The notes under the pieces were generated by a model that saw only the letters and a program-made list of their open reading frames with translations, made no database searches and was not told the origin of the DNA. Positions 34,816 to 44,488 of a stretch of DNA of 64,000 nucleotides are shown in pieces. Numbering within the stretch: position 1 is the first letter of the stretch; every line of letters starts with the position of its first letter. The position numbers and the translations under genes are program-made. This stretch comes from Palauibacter sp965207805 (lineage in GTDB: Bacteria; Gemmatimonadota; Gemmatimonadetes; Palauibacterales; Palauibacteraceae): contig OZ242312.1 in NCBI GenBank assembly GCA_965207805.1, forward strand, positions 3,472,001 through 3,536,000. Reading direction: 5' to 3'.

Positions 34816-35394
34816 GTGACGCGATCCAGCGCTATTCTCGTCGTGGCCAGCGGGCTCCTGCTCGGTACTCAGCCTCTCTTTGCCCAAGCGGTCGGTGACC
34901 GCGTTCGGGTAACGACCGATGCCGACAGCAGAGTGATCGGTCGGATCGCGGTGGTGAGGGGCGATGGTTTCGAGCTCGGCATGGATGGAGGCCGATCCGG
35001 CTACTTCACGCATGCCGATATACTTCGGCTGGAGCGAAGCCTCGGCAGGGGATCCCGCTGGAAGGAAGGCCTCCTGTATGGAGGCGCGGGCGGGTTTCTG
35101 GCGGGGTTTGTGGTAGCGGAAGCCTTGATCTACGCGACCTGCGATGTCGTCACGCTGGGGACGGCCACCGACGAGTGTGAAGGGGAAGGTCTCGACGTTT
35201 CCCTGGCCGTCGCGGCGATCTGGGGCGCCGTTGGAGGGGCGCTGGGTTTGAGCATCGGAGCCTTGACGAGAGGGCCCGAGCGCTGGGAACAGATCGACTT
35301 CGGCGGCGCGTATGGGGGATTCGGTCCAATCTTCAACCTGCAGCTGAACAGCGGTCGCGTCACGGCAGTCCTCGGAGCCCGTCTCCGACTGTGA
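34816..35394 (+). CDS. Exported small membrane-associated protein, tandem paralogue 2
   Basis: A 192-residue protein from GTG 34816 with a signal peptide (LLLGTQPLFAQA). It shares VGDRVRV, a GFEL strand and a LERSLG helix start with its neighbour at 34195, so the two arose by tandem duplication. The hydrophobic middle (GGFLAGFVVAEALIY, AIWGAVGGALGLSIG) suggests membrane insertion. Function unknown. Confidence 0.78.
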   Translation: MTRSSAILVVASGLLLGTQPLFAQAVGDRVRVTTDADSRVIGRIAVVRGDGFELGMDGGRSGYFTHADILRLERSLGRGSRWKEGLLYGGAGGFLAGFVVAEALIYATCDVVTLGTATDECEGEGLDVSLAVAAIWGAVGGALGLSIGALTRGPERWEQIDFGGAYGGFGPIFNLQLNSGRVTAVLGARLRL

Positions 35395-35476
35395 GGCGGG
35401 AAGAGGTTGGTCTGGCTGGCCCGGTCTGATGCGTAGTCCGGTAGCTCACCGCCGCACGAAGGAGTCTCAACCTTGC

Positions 35477-38400
35477 GTGACCGCGCGGCGACGAGGCTTC
35501 CGCCGGCGCGCGACTTGGGGCGTGGCCTCGCTTCTCGTGGCATGGGCCGCCGCCTGCGGCGACGGCGGTGGCGGCGACGGCGGTGGTCCCCTGGATCCCG
35601 GCCCGCCCCAGACCCCCAACCGGGCCCCCGAGCCGGTCGGCGCGATCCCGTCGGTGGGGCTGGCGGTCGGAGCCGACGCGGCGCTGGAATTGTCGTCGTA
35701 CTTCATCGATCCGGACGGCGACCGGCTGAGCTACACGGCTGAAAGTTCGGACGCTTCGGTTGCCACGGCGTCGGTGTCGGGTTCGAGGCTGACGATCGCG
35801 GGGCTCGCCGAGGGGAGCGCGACCGTCACGGTGACGGCGCGCGACCCGGCGGGGCTGAGCGCTGTCCAGAACGTCGGCGTCACGGTGGAGCGGGCGAACC
35901 GGGCTCCGGAAGCGGTCCGGTCGATCCCGCCGGTGGGGTTGGCGGCCGGTAGCGACGTGACGTTCGACATATCGTCGTCCTTTGCCGACGCGGACGGCGA
36001 TGCGCTCTCCTATGCGGCGGAAAGTTCGGACGTCTCGGTGGCGACGGCGTCGGTATCGGGCTCGACGTTGACGATCACGGGGATCGCGGCGGGCAGCGCG
36101 ACGGTGACGGCGACGGCGCGCGACCCGGCGGGGCTGAGCGCATCGCAGAACGTCGATGTCACGATCTCCGAAGGGTCGAACCGGGCGCCGGAAGGAACAC
36201 TGCCGTTTGCCGATGTGACGCTCCCCGCCGGCGTGACGATCACCTTCAACGTGTTGTCCTACTTCTACGACCCGGACGGGGACCGGCTCACCTACTCCGG
36301 CCGAACGTCGAACCCGGATGTGATCCGCGTCGCCGTGTCGGGCAGCACGCTCTCGCTCACGGGCGTGTCCGAGGGGCACGCCACGGTGGACCTGACGGCC
36401 CGCGATCCCGGAAACCTCCCGGCGACGCTTTCCTTCGGCGTCAACGTCGCGAACGGTCCTCCCGCGGCCGTCGGCGAGATCCCGGAAGACACGCTCGACG
36501 TGGGAGGGACCGACACCGTGGAACTCTCGAGGTACTTCTCCGATCCGGACGGGGACGCGCTGACCTACACGGCAACCGCCTTCTACGACCGCGTGGCGCG
36601 GGTCACCGTGACCGGGAGCGCCATGGCCGTGGAAGCGATCGCGGAGGGGAACACCTCCATCACCGTCACCGCGACCGATCCCGGCGGCAACGAGGCGACG
36701 CAACGGACCCGCCTCACGGTCCTCCTGCCCAACCAGGCGCCCGAGCCTCGGGGCACGATCCCCGACGTGACGGTCACCGCCGACCGGACGAGGAGCGTGT
36801 ACCTGGGGACCTATTTCGACGATCGGGATCCGTTGACGTACACGGCGACAACCTCGGACGCGGACGTCGCGACGGTCACGGTCGACGGCAGCCGCGCGGC
36901 GGTGGCCGGCGTCGCCCGCGGCACGGCGGAGGTCATGGTGACGGCGCGCGATCCGCAAGGCCTCGAAGCCAATCAGCGCTTCACCGTCACCGTGCCGAAC
37001 AACGCTCCCTCCGAGACGGCCGCCGTGCCGGGAGATACGCTCGATGTCGGCGACACGGCCACGGTGGACCTGTCGCAGTACTTCGAGGACCCGGATGGCG
37101 ACGCACTCGTCTACACGGCCGAGCCGTTCTTCGATCACATCGCCGCGGCGGCCGTTTCGGGCAGCGTCCTCACGATCGAGGGGCTGAGCGAGGGGACGAC
37201 CTCCGTGACGATCACGGCGCGCGATCCGGAAGGCCTCGAAGCGTCGCAGCGGCCCCGCATCAGGGTGCGCCAGCCCAACCGTCCCCCGGAAGTCGCCGAT
37301 GCCATCCCCGCTGTGACGGTAGATGCGGGGCGCACATCTCGCGTGTCCATGTTCTTCTACTTCAACGATCCCGACCGGGACCGGCTGACGTACAGCGCGG
37401 CGACATCGGATGAGGCGGTTGCCACCGCAACGGTTTCGGGCAGCAGCGTGAGGGTCGCGGGCGTCGCGCGGGGGACCGCGGAGATCACCGTGACGGCCCG
37501 GGATCCGGGGGGCTTGGAGGCGCGGCAGTCCTTCACGGTCACCGTCCCCAACAGCGCCCCCGAGGCGGTCGCCGACATTCCGCAGGACACGGTAAACGTC
37601 GGGGAGACGACGACCGTGGAACTCTCCGCCTACTTCTCGGACCCGGACGGAGACGCGCTGTCCTATGCGGCCAAACCGTTCTGGGAAGATCGGGTTCGCG
37701 CCACCGTGTCGGGCAGCGTCCTGACGCTGGAGGGGCTCGAGGGCGGACGCTCCTCCATCACCGTGACGGCGCGCGATCCCGACGGCCTGGAGGCGAGCCA
37801 GCGGACGTATCTGACCGTCATCCAGCCGAACCGGCCGCCGGAGGCCACCGGGACGATCGACGACGAGACGGTGGAACTGGGCGACACCGAGACCGTCTTC
37901 CTCGGGTTCTACTTCGACGATCCGGACCGGGATGAGCTGACCTACCTGGCGGAGACGTCGAATCCGGCGGTGGCGACTGTCTCGACTTCCGACCGGAGAG
38001 TGGCGATCACGGGCGTCGCCCGGGGCACGGCGCGCATCACCGTCGTGGCCCGCGACCCCGGCGGGCTGGAGGCGCGGCAGTCGTTCGGCGTGACCGTACC
38101 CAACAGCGGCCCCGAGGACACCGGCACGATTCCGGATCGCACGCTGAACGTCGGCGAAACGTACTTCGTCGATCTGCATTCCTACTTCACGGACGCGGAC
38201 GGGGACCCGCTGAGCTACACGGCCGAGGTGTTCTTCGACCACGTGGCGTCGGCCACCATATCGGGCACCGTCATGACGGTTGAGGGGCTGGAGGACGGGA
38301 GCACGTCCATCACCGTCACGGCCCGCGATCCCGCGGGAGAGGAGGCCCGGCAGCGCACGCGCGTCGAAGTCATCCAGCCGAACCGGCCGCCGGAGTCGAC

Positions 38401-41400
38401 CGCCGTGATCCCCGATCAGACGCTCGATCCGGGCGCGACCTACTGGTTCCTGGCATTCAGCCACTTCGGCGACCCGGATGGGGATCGACTGACGTACTCC
38501 GCCACGACGTCGAACGCGAGTGTGGCGACGGTCACCGTTGCCGGCAGCCGGGTGACGATCGAGGCGGTCGCGGAGGGCTCGGCGACCGTCACCGTGACGG
38601 CAACCGATCCGGACGGCCTCACCGCCGAGCAAGACGTCGGCGTGACGGTCCAGTCGCGGCAGGGCAACCGGGCCCCGACCGCGGTGGGAGCGATCGACGC
38701 TCAGACCATCGACGGCGGAAGTTCGGTGGCGGTAGATGTGTCGACCCACTTCAGCGACCCCGATGGCGATGCGCTGACCTATGGGGCCACCAGCTCCAAT
38801 GCATCCGTGGCCACGGCCACGATGTCGGGCAGCACTGTGACGATCCGGGGTGTCGCGGGCGGGACGGCCACGGTCACGGTCACGGCGCGCGATCCCGGCG
38901 GCCTCGCGGCCAGGCAGCGGATCCGCGTGACCGTTCCCAACCGGGCGCCCACGGGTCGCGCCATTCCGGCACAGGTCGTCGCGGCAGACGGGACCGCCAA
39001 CCTGGATCTATCCACCTACTTCTCGGATCCGGACGGTGACCGGCTGTCGTACCGCGGTTCGTCGAACGACACCGGCGTGGCGACCGCGAGCGTGGTGGGC
39101 AGTTCGTTGACGATTCGGCCGGTGGCCTCGGGCGCCACGACGTTCACGGTGACGGCTCGCGACCAAGGCGGTCTGACCGCGTCGCAAGACATCAGCGTCA
39201 CGGTGCAGGCGCGCGCCAACCGGCCCCCATCCGGGACCGCGATTCCGGCGCAGACGCTGACCTTCGGGGGGACGGCGACGCTGAATCTCTCGACCTATTT
39301 CACCGATCCGGACGGGGCTGCCCTGACGTTCGCAGGATCATCGAACAACTCCGCCGTCGCGACGGCCGGCGTGATCGGCAACACGCTGACCATCCGGGCC
39401 GTCGCGTCCGGCAGCGCGACGGTGACGGCGACCGCGACGGATCCGGGCGGTCTGGCCGCCTCGGAGACCATCGCGGTCACGGTTGCACGGCCCGACAACC
39501 AGCCCCCGGAGGCGACGGGCACGATCCCTGCCCAGACGCTGAACGCGGAGGAGTCCGCCACCATCCAACTGTCCTCCTACTTCGACGATCCGGACGCGGA
39601 TGTGCTCACGTACGCGGCCGCGGTGTCGCAGACCGGGGTGGCCACGGCGTCCGTGTCCGGCAGCCGCGTGACGATCACGGGCGTGGCGCGCGGCACCGTC
39701 ACCGTCACGATCACCGCCCGCGACCTCGGCGGGCTCGAGGCCACGCAGGCGTTCGACGCGACCGTGCGCAACAGCGCGCCAGAGGCGACGGGAACGATCC
39801 CCGCCGCGACCGTCGTCGCCAATGCGTCGACGACGGTCGACGCCTCCGCCCGCTTCCGGGACCGGGACGGCGATGCGCTGTCCTACACCGCGGAAACATC
39901 CGACGCCGCGGTGGCGCGCGCCGCCGTATCGGGCAGCACCGTGACGATTACGGGCGTGGCGGCCGGGACGGCGGTCGTGACGATCACGGCCAGCGACCCC
40001 GGCGGCCTCGAGGCACGACAACAGGCCGACGTGACGGTAAGGGCGACCAACCGGGCGCCCGAGGCCGTCGGCTCGATCCCGGCGCAGACCGTCGAAACCG
40101 GGAGCTCGGGCTCCGTCGACGTCACGTCCTACTTCCGCGACGCCGACGACGATGCGCTCACGTACGCAGCGGCGACCTCGGACGCGGCGGTCGCGACGGC
40201 TTCCGTCTCGGGCAGCACGGTCACGATCGCGCCCGTGAGCCCGGGCACGGCGACCGTGACCGTCACGGCGAGCGATCCGCACGGCGCGACCGTGAACCAG
40301 GACGTCCGCGTCGAAGTCACTCAGGGCAACCGCCCCCCGCAAACGAACGGCACGATCCCCGCGCAGACCGTTGCGGCCGACGAAGCCGTCACGCTCGATG
40401 TGTCATCGTATTTCAGCGACCCGGACGGCGATGCGCTGACCTACGCCGCCACGAGTTCGAACACCGGCGTGGCCACGGCCTCCAGGCTCGGAAGTGAGGT
40501 GACGATCTCCGGGCAGGCCCGCGGAACGACCACCGTGCGCGTCGCCGCGAGCGACCCCGACGGCGCCTCCGCCTCGCAGGACATCGTCGTGACCGTGACC
40601 AGCCGGCAGGACAACCGGTCTCCGGAGGCTCTGGACGACATCCCGGTGCATTTCCTCGAGGCTGGCGAGTCGGTCGAGATCGCCATGTCCTCGTACTTCA
40701 GCGATCCGGACGGTGACGCGCTGACCTACGACCCCGCGACCTCCTCGGCCGGCGTCGTCACGGCGTCGGCGACGGGCGGCGCGCTGACGGTCACCGCCGG
40801 GACGCGGGGAACGGCGACGCTGACGGTGACCGCGAGCGACCCGGACGGCCTCGAGGCCGAGTCGTCTTTCACGGTGGCGGTCATGAGCGCGGACATCGGC
40901 TCGTACGACATCGACCTCATCTCCCTCACGCCGATGACCGAGACCCATGCCGCCGCGTTCGGGGAGGCAGCCGAGAAATGGATGGCCGTCCTCGCGGATA
41001 CGGAACTGCCGGACATGCCGGTCTCGGCCAGCATCCCCATAGGCTGCTGGGAGCTTACGTCGGACCGCCGCGTCGAGAGCGTCGACGATCTGCTGCTCGT
41101 CCTGTCAGTGAAAGAAATCGACGGTCGCGCAGGGACGTTGGGTTCCGCCGGATTCTGTCGGGCGCGCGAGTCCAACCTTCCCTGGATGGGGGCCATGCGA
41201 TTCGACGAAGCGGACCTGGACTGGCTCGACGAGGAAGGCGACCTGGAGGAACTCATACTCCACGAAATAGGGCACACGCTCGGGATCGGTACCGCCTGGA
41301 GAGATCACGATCTGCTGGAGGACCCCACCCTCACCTGGTTCCTGTTCACCTGGGTGCATAGTCCGGGCCAGGACGCCCACTTCAGCGGCCCGCTGGCGAC

Positions 41401-41812
41401 CGCGGCCTTCAACGAAGCGGGCGGCGACGCGTACACGGACGGCGGGAAGGTCCCGGTTGAGAACTGCCTGGGACGGGGATCGGCCGACAGCCACTGGAGG
41501 GAGTCCTACTGGAGCGAGGATCTGCGGGGAGGCGACTGCCGGGAAGGCGAAGTCCTGCTCGGCGGAGAACTCATGTCGCCGGTGAACACCCTCGGCGTGC
41601 GCGAACCCCTGAGCAGGATCACGATCCAGTCGCTGGCCGATCTGGGCTACACCGTGGCTGTCGACGAGGCGGAGGCGTACGCCCTGCCCGAACGGGACGA
41701 GGCGCGCAGATACGATCCGCGCCGAATGCTTGAATACGGCGACGACATCCTCCGAGGGCCGATCACCGTGCACGACCGCAACGGACGCATCGTGCGGCTG
41801 ATTCCCAACTAG
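35477..41812 (+). CDS. Giant cadherin-like repeat protein with C-terminal leishmanolysin-like metalloprotease
   Basis: About 2111 residues. A lipoprotein-like signal (LLVAWAAACGDGGGG) and a Gly/Asp linker are followed by 19 tandem domains of about 92 residues, each opening N(R/S/Q)APE..IP and carrying YFSDPDGDALTY with the acidic Ca2+-type loop. The C-terminal 300 residues hold a zinc protease: HEIGHTLGIG (41261-41290), a third His near 41492 (ADSHW) and a Met-turn (GELMSPV) as in M8 leishmanolysins. It is probably a surface-exposed adhesin-protease. GTG 35477 places the signal at the N-terminus; ATG 35429 would add 16 residues. Confidence 0.87.
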   Translation: MTARRRGFRRRATWGVASLLVAWAAACGDGGGGDGGGPLDPGPPQTPNRAPEPVGAIPSVGLAVGADAALELSSYFIDPDGDRLSYTAESSDASVATASVSGSRLTIAGLAEGSATVTVTARDPAGLSAVQNVGVTVERANRAPEAVRSIPPVGLAAGSDVTFDISSSFADADGDALSYAAESSDVSVATASVSGSTLTITGIAAGSATVTATARDPAGLSASQNVDVTISEGSNRAPEGTLPFADVTLPAGVTITFNVLSYFYDPDGDRLTYSGRTSNPDVIRVAVSGSTLSLTGVSEGHATVDLTARDPGNLPATLSFGVNVANGPPAAVGEIPEDTLDVGGTDTVELSRYFSDPDGDALTYTATAFYDRVARVTVTGSAMAVEAIAEGNTSITVTATDPGGNEATQRTRLTVLLPNQAPEPRGTIPDVTVTADRTRSVYLGTYFDDRDPLTYTATTSDADVATVTVDGSRAAVAGVARGTAEVMVTARDPQGLEANQRFTVTVPNNAPSETAAVPGDTLDVGDTATVDLSQYFEDPDGDALVYTAEPFFDHIAAAAVSGSVLTIEGLSEGTTSVTITARDPEGLEASQRPRIRVRQPNRPPEVADAIPAVTVDAGRTSRVSMFFYFNDPDRDRLTYSAATSDEAVATATVSGSSVRVAGVARGTAEITVTARDPGGLEARQSFTVTVPNSAPEAVADIPQDTVNVGETTTVELSAYFSDPDGDALSYAAKPFWEDRVRATVSGSVLTLEGLEGGRSSITVTARDPDGLEASQRTYLTVIQPNRPPEATGTIDDETVELGDTETVFLGFYFDDPDRDELTYLAETSNPAVATVSTSDRRVAITGVARGTARITVVARDPGGLEARQSFGVTVPNSGPEDTGTIPDRTLNVGETYFVDLHSYFTDADGDPLSYTAEVFFDHVASATISGTVMTVEGLEDGSTSITVTARDPAGEEARQRTRVEVIQPNRPPESTAVIPDQTLDPGATYWFLAFSHFGDPDGDRLTYSATTSNASVATVTVAGSRVTIEAVAEGSATVTVTATDPDGLTAEQDVGVTVQSRQGNRAPTAVGAIDAQTIDGGSSVAVDVSTHFSDPDGDALTYGATSSNASVATATMSGSTVTIRGVAGGTATVTVTARDPGGLAARQRIRVTVPNRAPTGRAIPAQVVAADGTANLDLSTYFSDPDGDRLSYRGSSNDTGVATASVVGSSLTIRPVASGATTFTVTARDQGGLTASQDISVTVQARANRPPSGTAIPAQTLTFGGTATLNLSTYFTDPDGAALTFAGSSNNSAVATAGVIGNTLTIRAVASGSATVTATATDPGGLAASETIAVTVARPDNQPPEATGTIPAQTLNAEESATIQLSSYFDDPDADVLTYAAAVSQTGVATASVSGSRVTITGVARGTVTVTITARDLGGLEATQAFDATVRNSAPEATGTIPAATVVANASTTVDASARFRDRDGDALSYTAETSDAAVARAAVSGSTVTITGVAAGTAVVTITASDPGGLEARQQADVTVRATNRAPEAVGSIPAQTVETGSSGSVDVTSYFRDADDDALTYAAATSDAAVATASVSGSTVTIAPVSPGTATVTVTASDPHGATVNQDVRVEVTQGNRPPQTNGTIPAQTVAADEAVTLDVSSYFSDPDGDALTYAATSSNTGVATASRLGSEVTISGQARGTTTVRVAASDPDGASASQDIVVTVTSRQDNRSPEALDDIPVHFLEAGESVEIAMSSYFSDPDGDALTYDPATSSAGVVTASATGGALTVTAGTRGTATLTVTASDPDGLEAESSFTVAVMSADIGSYDIDLISLTPMTETHAAAFGEAAEKWMAVLADTELPDMPVSASIPIGCWELTSDRRVESVDDLLLVLSVKEIDGRAGTLGSAGFCRARESNLPWMGAMRFDEADLDWLDEEGDLEELILHEIGHTLGIGTAWRDHDLLEDPTLTWFLFTWVHSPGQDAHFSGPLATAAFNEAGGDAYTDGGKVPVENCLGRGSADSHWRESYWSEDLRGGDCREGEVLLGGELMSPVNTLGVREPLSRITIQSLADLGYTVAVDEAEAYALPERDEARRYDPRRMLEYGDDILRGPITVHDRNGRIVRLIPN
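35618..40887 (+). repeat. Nineteen tandem cadherin/Ig-like repeats
   Basis: Period about 277 bp (92 codons). Repeats 4-11 alternate between two subtypes: one with an F(F/Y)D..A.VSGS block and linker QPN(R/Q)PPE, the other with TSDA.VATVTV and linker VPN(S/N)AP. They thus form a two-domain super-repeat, showing amplification by pairs. Confidence 0.85.
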
Positions 41813-41874
41813 CCGCCGAGTGCTGCGGTCACCTCTGTAGAACAGGGCCCGGCGGGAACGTCTCGGGGCGACCG

Positions 41875-42678
41875 CTACTCGAAGAGGAGGCGGTCGAGTC
41901 CCTGCGTGAGGCCCACCCGCTCCGGCGCCAGCCGCGCCGCGAGCAGGGTGCCGGCCACGTAGGGTTCCGCGCTGGACCCCGCGTCGTGCCGGATCGAGAG
42001 CCGTTCTCCGGGGAGGCCGAAGATGGATTCCACGGAGATGACGTAGCTCGGAAGCCGCAGCGAGTGGACCTGCGCGCCCCCGATCGTGGCGCCGCGCGCC
42101 TCCCGTGAGCCCAGGGTGTCCTCGACCGGCCGCGCGAATTCGTGCGTCGCGACGGTCCCCAGGAATTCCGCCAGTTCCTGTGCGGTGCCGCTGGGCGCGT
42201 CGGGCTTTCCGGCCGACGCCATGTCGACGATCTCCCAGTGCGGCACGTGGCGCGCCGCGATCCCGGAGAAGTGCTTCAGGAGCGCGGCCGTGATGGAGAA
42301 GTTGCCCGCGGCGATCACGCCGACGCCCGCCGCGCGCGCCGCCTCGTGGATCTCCCCGTATTCCCGGCCCGTGAGCCCCGAGGTCCCGACCACCGCGGCG
42401 ACCCCCGCTTCGATCGCGCACATGACGTTCGCGTAGACGGCGCTCGGGTGCGTGTAGTCGATGTAGACATCGGCCGGCGCCCTGAGCGCTCCCGCTACGT
42501 CGGCGGACATCCGCACGCGGGAACCGTCCGCCTCTCCCCGCACGTCCCCGACCGTCTGTCCCGCGGCCCGCCGCGCCACGGCGCCGGTCAGTTCAAACTC
42601 GTCCGATTCGAGGATGGCGGCCACGACACTCTCGCCCGTCCACCCCGTCGCCCCTCCCACGCAGACCCGAATGCTCAT
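41875..42678 (-). CDS. Dihydrodipicolinate reductase (DapB) family protein
   Basis: A 267-residue protein with DapB architecture: N-terminal Rossmann VCVGGATGWTGESV, DYTHPSA, VVGTSGL, GNFSITAALL, the C-terminal KPDAPSGTA substrate-binding loop and a terminal helix. DapB reduces tetrahydrodipicolinate precursors in lysine/diaminopimelate synthesis. The usual HH..K catalytic block is altered here: before the conserved Lys the sequence is DMASAGK, so both signature His are absent, although the neighbouring AARHVPHWE has His. It may be a divergent DapB or a paralogue with another substrate. It converges on the giant protein gene. Confidence 0.8.
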   Translation of the reverse strand: MSIRVCVGGATGWTGESVVAAILESDEFELTGAVARRAAGQTVGDVRGEADGSRVRMSADVAGALRAPADVYIDYTHPSAVYANVMCAIEAGVAAVVGTSGLTGREYGEIHEAARAAGVGVIAAGNFSITAALLKHFSGIAARHVPHWEIVDMASAGKPDAPSGTAQELAEFLGTVATHEFARPVEDTLGSREARGATIGGAQVHSLRLPSYVISVESIFGLPGERLSIRHDAGSSAEPYVAGTLLAARLAPERVGLTQGLDRLLFE

Positions 42679-42811
42679 CTTCGCTCCCGTCCTCTGGCGG
42701 CTCTCCCGACGTTCCCGCAGGAGCGCCGGATTATGGATGTGGTTGTGGCCGCTTAGTTTAGGGGTTCGACGGGCCCGGATTCCCGCCGATTGACTCCCGC
42801 TAATCGGGATC

Positions 42812-43972
42812 TCAGGTGCGAACCCTCCGCCGACTCTCCAGCGCCTTCCTGAGCTGTCCCTCATCGGCCTTCTGATAGCATCTGAGCACCGTCTGCGCGT
42901 TCTTCCAGCCTCCGAGTTCGCACAAGACCTTGAGCGGCAGGTCCATGAGGTCGGTTGCGAACTTGCGCCTGAGCGAGTGCCAACCGCGACCCCGCTTGGG
43001 CTCCAGTCCGGCGGCCACCTCGGCCCGCGCCCACCAGATGCGCGCCATAGAGCGGCTTACGCTCACCGACGGGTCCCTCGACGCGGGGATCAGCGGTGCG
43101 TCCCCGGTCCCCCGGCTCATCCGCCGCGCCTCTTCCAAGGCAGCGAGCGCCTCGGCGGTCAGCGGCGTGGTGTGTTCGTAGCCCGTCTTCTCGTGCCTCG
43201 CGCGCCACCGCACCACTCCGGTTTCGAGGTCGATATCCGACCACCTGAGTTGGCGGATCGCGCCGATCCGGTGTCCGGTCTCGTGCGCGAGCACGAGCGC
43301 GACGCGGAACTGCCAGTTGATTCGTCGGGACACGCGGAGCAGCGCCCGGTACTCCTCCTCGTCGAGGACGGTCCGGGTGGGATTCTTCTCCCTGGGCTTC
43401 CTGAGGCCCTTGAGCGGGTTCCTGTCCAGCAGCAGGTCGCCTTGCTCGTCCCTGGACCTTTCGGCCCAGTTGAGGACCGCGATCAGGAACGTGAGGTCCC
43501 ATTCGATCGTCCGGTCGCCCACGGGCTTCCCGCTCGGTCCGATCCTCCCCGCCCGCCGCTCCCGGATGAACCGGTCCCAGTCGCGCTGCGATAGCGTGGC
43601 CGGGTCGCGGTCCCCACCGAAGAACTGGAGGAACATCCTCGTCGCGACCTTGTCGCTCCGGCGGGCTCGTTCGCCCTTGGAGGGCGTCACCTCCTCACCG
43701 TAGATGTCAAAGAGCCTCTCCAGCGTGAGCGGCACGGGCTCGGCTTCCGCCTTGCCGTTCATCTCCGGGCCGACGAAGCCCGCAGCGAACTCGTCCGCTT
43801 GCCGCTTCGCCCTCACCCAGTCGCGGTGTCCCAGCGACCGGGTGAGCCTGCGCCCGTTCTCGCGCCACTCGAGCTGGAGGATGCCGGTCTTGGGATCGGG
43901 AAACACCCGAACCCGGTTCCGGCCCCATTCGCCGGCGCCGTAGCTCTGCCGGCTTCGTTTCGTGCGTGCCAT
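42812..43972 (-). CDS. Tyrosine recombinase/phage-type integrase of island 2
   Basis: 386 residues, same length and domain order as the 8791-9951 integrase. Arg235, His332-x-x-Arg335, Trp356 and Tyr366 are all kept. Differences are spread over the protein, notably in residues 100-160 and 260-310. The upstream 35 bp (ATTCCTCTCG and CGCACGATCTGCG on the plus strand) are also conserved with island 1, so promoter and ribosome-binding site are shared. It probably acts on the left end nearby. Confidence 0.93.
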   Translation of the reverse strand: MARTKRSRQSYGAGEWGRNRVRVFPDPKTGILQLEWRENGRRLTRSLGHRDWVRAKRQADEFAAGFVGPEMNGKAEAEPVPLTLERLFDIYGEEVTPSKGERARRSDKVATRMFLQFFGGDRDPATLSQRDWDRFIRERRAGRIGPSGKPVGDRTIEWDLTFLIAVLNWAERSRDEQGDLLLDRNPLKGLRKPREKNPTRTVLDEEEYRALLRVSRRINWQFRVALVLAHETGHRIGAIRQLRWSDIDLETGVVRWRARHEKTGYEHTTPLTAEALAALEEARRMSRGTGDAPLIPASRDPSVSVSRSMARIWWARAEVAAGLEPKRGRGWHSLRRKFATDLMDLPLKVLCELGGWKNAQTVLRCYQKADEGQLRKALESRRRVRT

Positions 43973-44114
43973 CATTCGATTCCTCTCGTGATGGACCGCA
44001 CGATCTGCGCACCGAAAAACTCGCATGTGGAGGGCTTCGTGACCAGTCGCGGATCGGTTGCCCGCGCGCGTGTTCAGCCACTCCGAAGGCGTTGCCCCGG
44101 ATACGAATCGGCGC

Positions 44115-44395
44115 GTGCCGGTGCCGATCCACGAGTGTACATGGCGCTTCGGGGGTCGCCGAACAGGAAATCGGGTCTTGGGTGTACACGCCTCCGGTTC
44201 CATATGCCGCTGGTGCGCTTGCGGTTGTACCACGGCCAGCGGAGCGCCGATGCCGATCCGCGCTCCTCGGCCGTGGCTGGGAGCGACCCCCCATCTCGGC
44301 ATGCCTCGATCGGCGCCGGGGAGGATGGCGATGTACATCCCCATCCTCCCCTCCGCTGCGGGGTCGCTCCCGTCCAGCAATCCCTGCGGGAAGGC
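44115..44395 (+). repeat. Structured noncoding element A, copy 2
   Basis: 281 bp. Leader GTGCCGGTGCCGATCC; stem 1 CCACGGCC (44230-44237) / GGCCGTGG (44269-44276); stem 2 GGGAGCGACCCC (44279-44290) / GGGGTCGCTCCC (44360-44371), enclosing GGGGAGGATGG / CCATCCTCCCC; and the conserved CCAGCAATCCC tail. It is not preceded by an intact winged-helix gene; 44068-44100 resembles the last codons of one (VFSHSEG against WRSSRLAGG). It lies between the integrase and the 44489 gene. Confidence 0.7.
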
Positions 44396-44488
44396 CACCG
44401 AGCGCCACTCAGGGGACGCGCCCAATCAGCGGACCGGCCTTGCCTCTGTTGACCCGGCTTCTCTCTCTTTGTTGAGGGGGTGTGGTCG

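Noticed and set aside
35360..38749. A 1129-codon open frame antisense to the giant repeat gene
   Set aside because: It mirrors the repeat codons of the sense protein, is Arg/His/Gly-rich without any fold, and arises from high third-position GC on the opposite strand.
39338..40342. A second long antisense frame in the repeat region
   Set aside because: Same compositional mirror of the cadherin-like repeats.
42760..42812. tRNA 3' end as attachment site of island 2 (GGTTCGA present)
   Set aside because: No acceptor stem, anticodon arm or CCA-adjacent structure can be folded around it.
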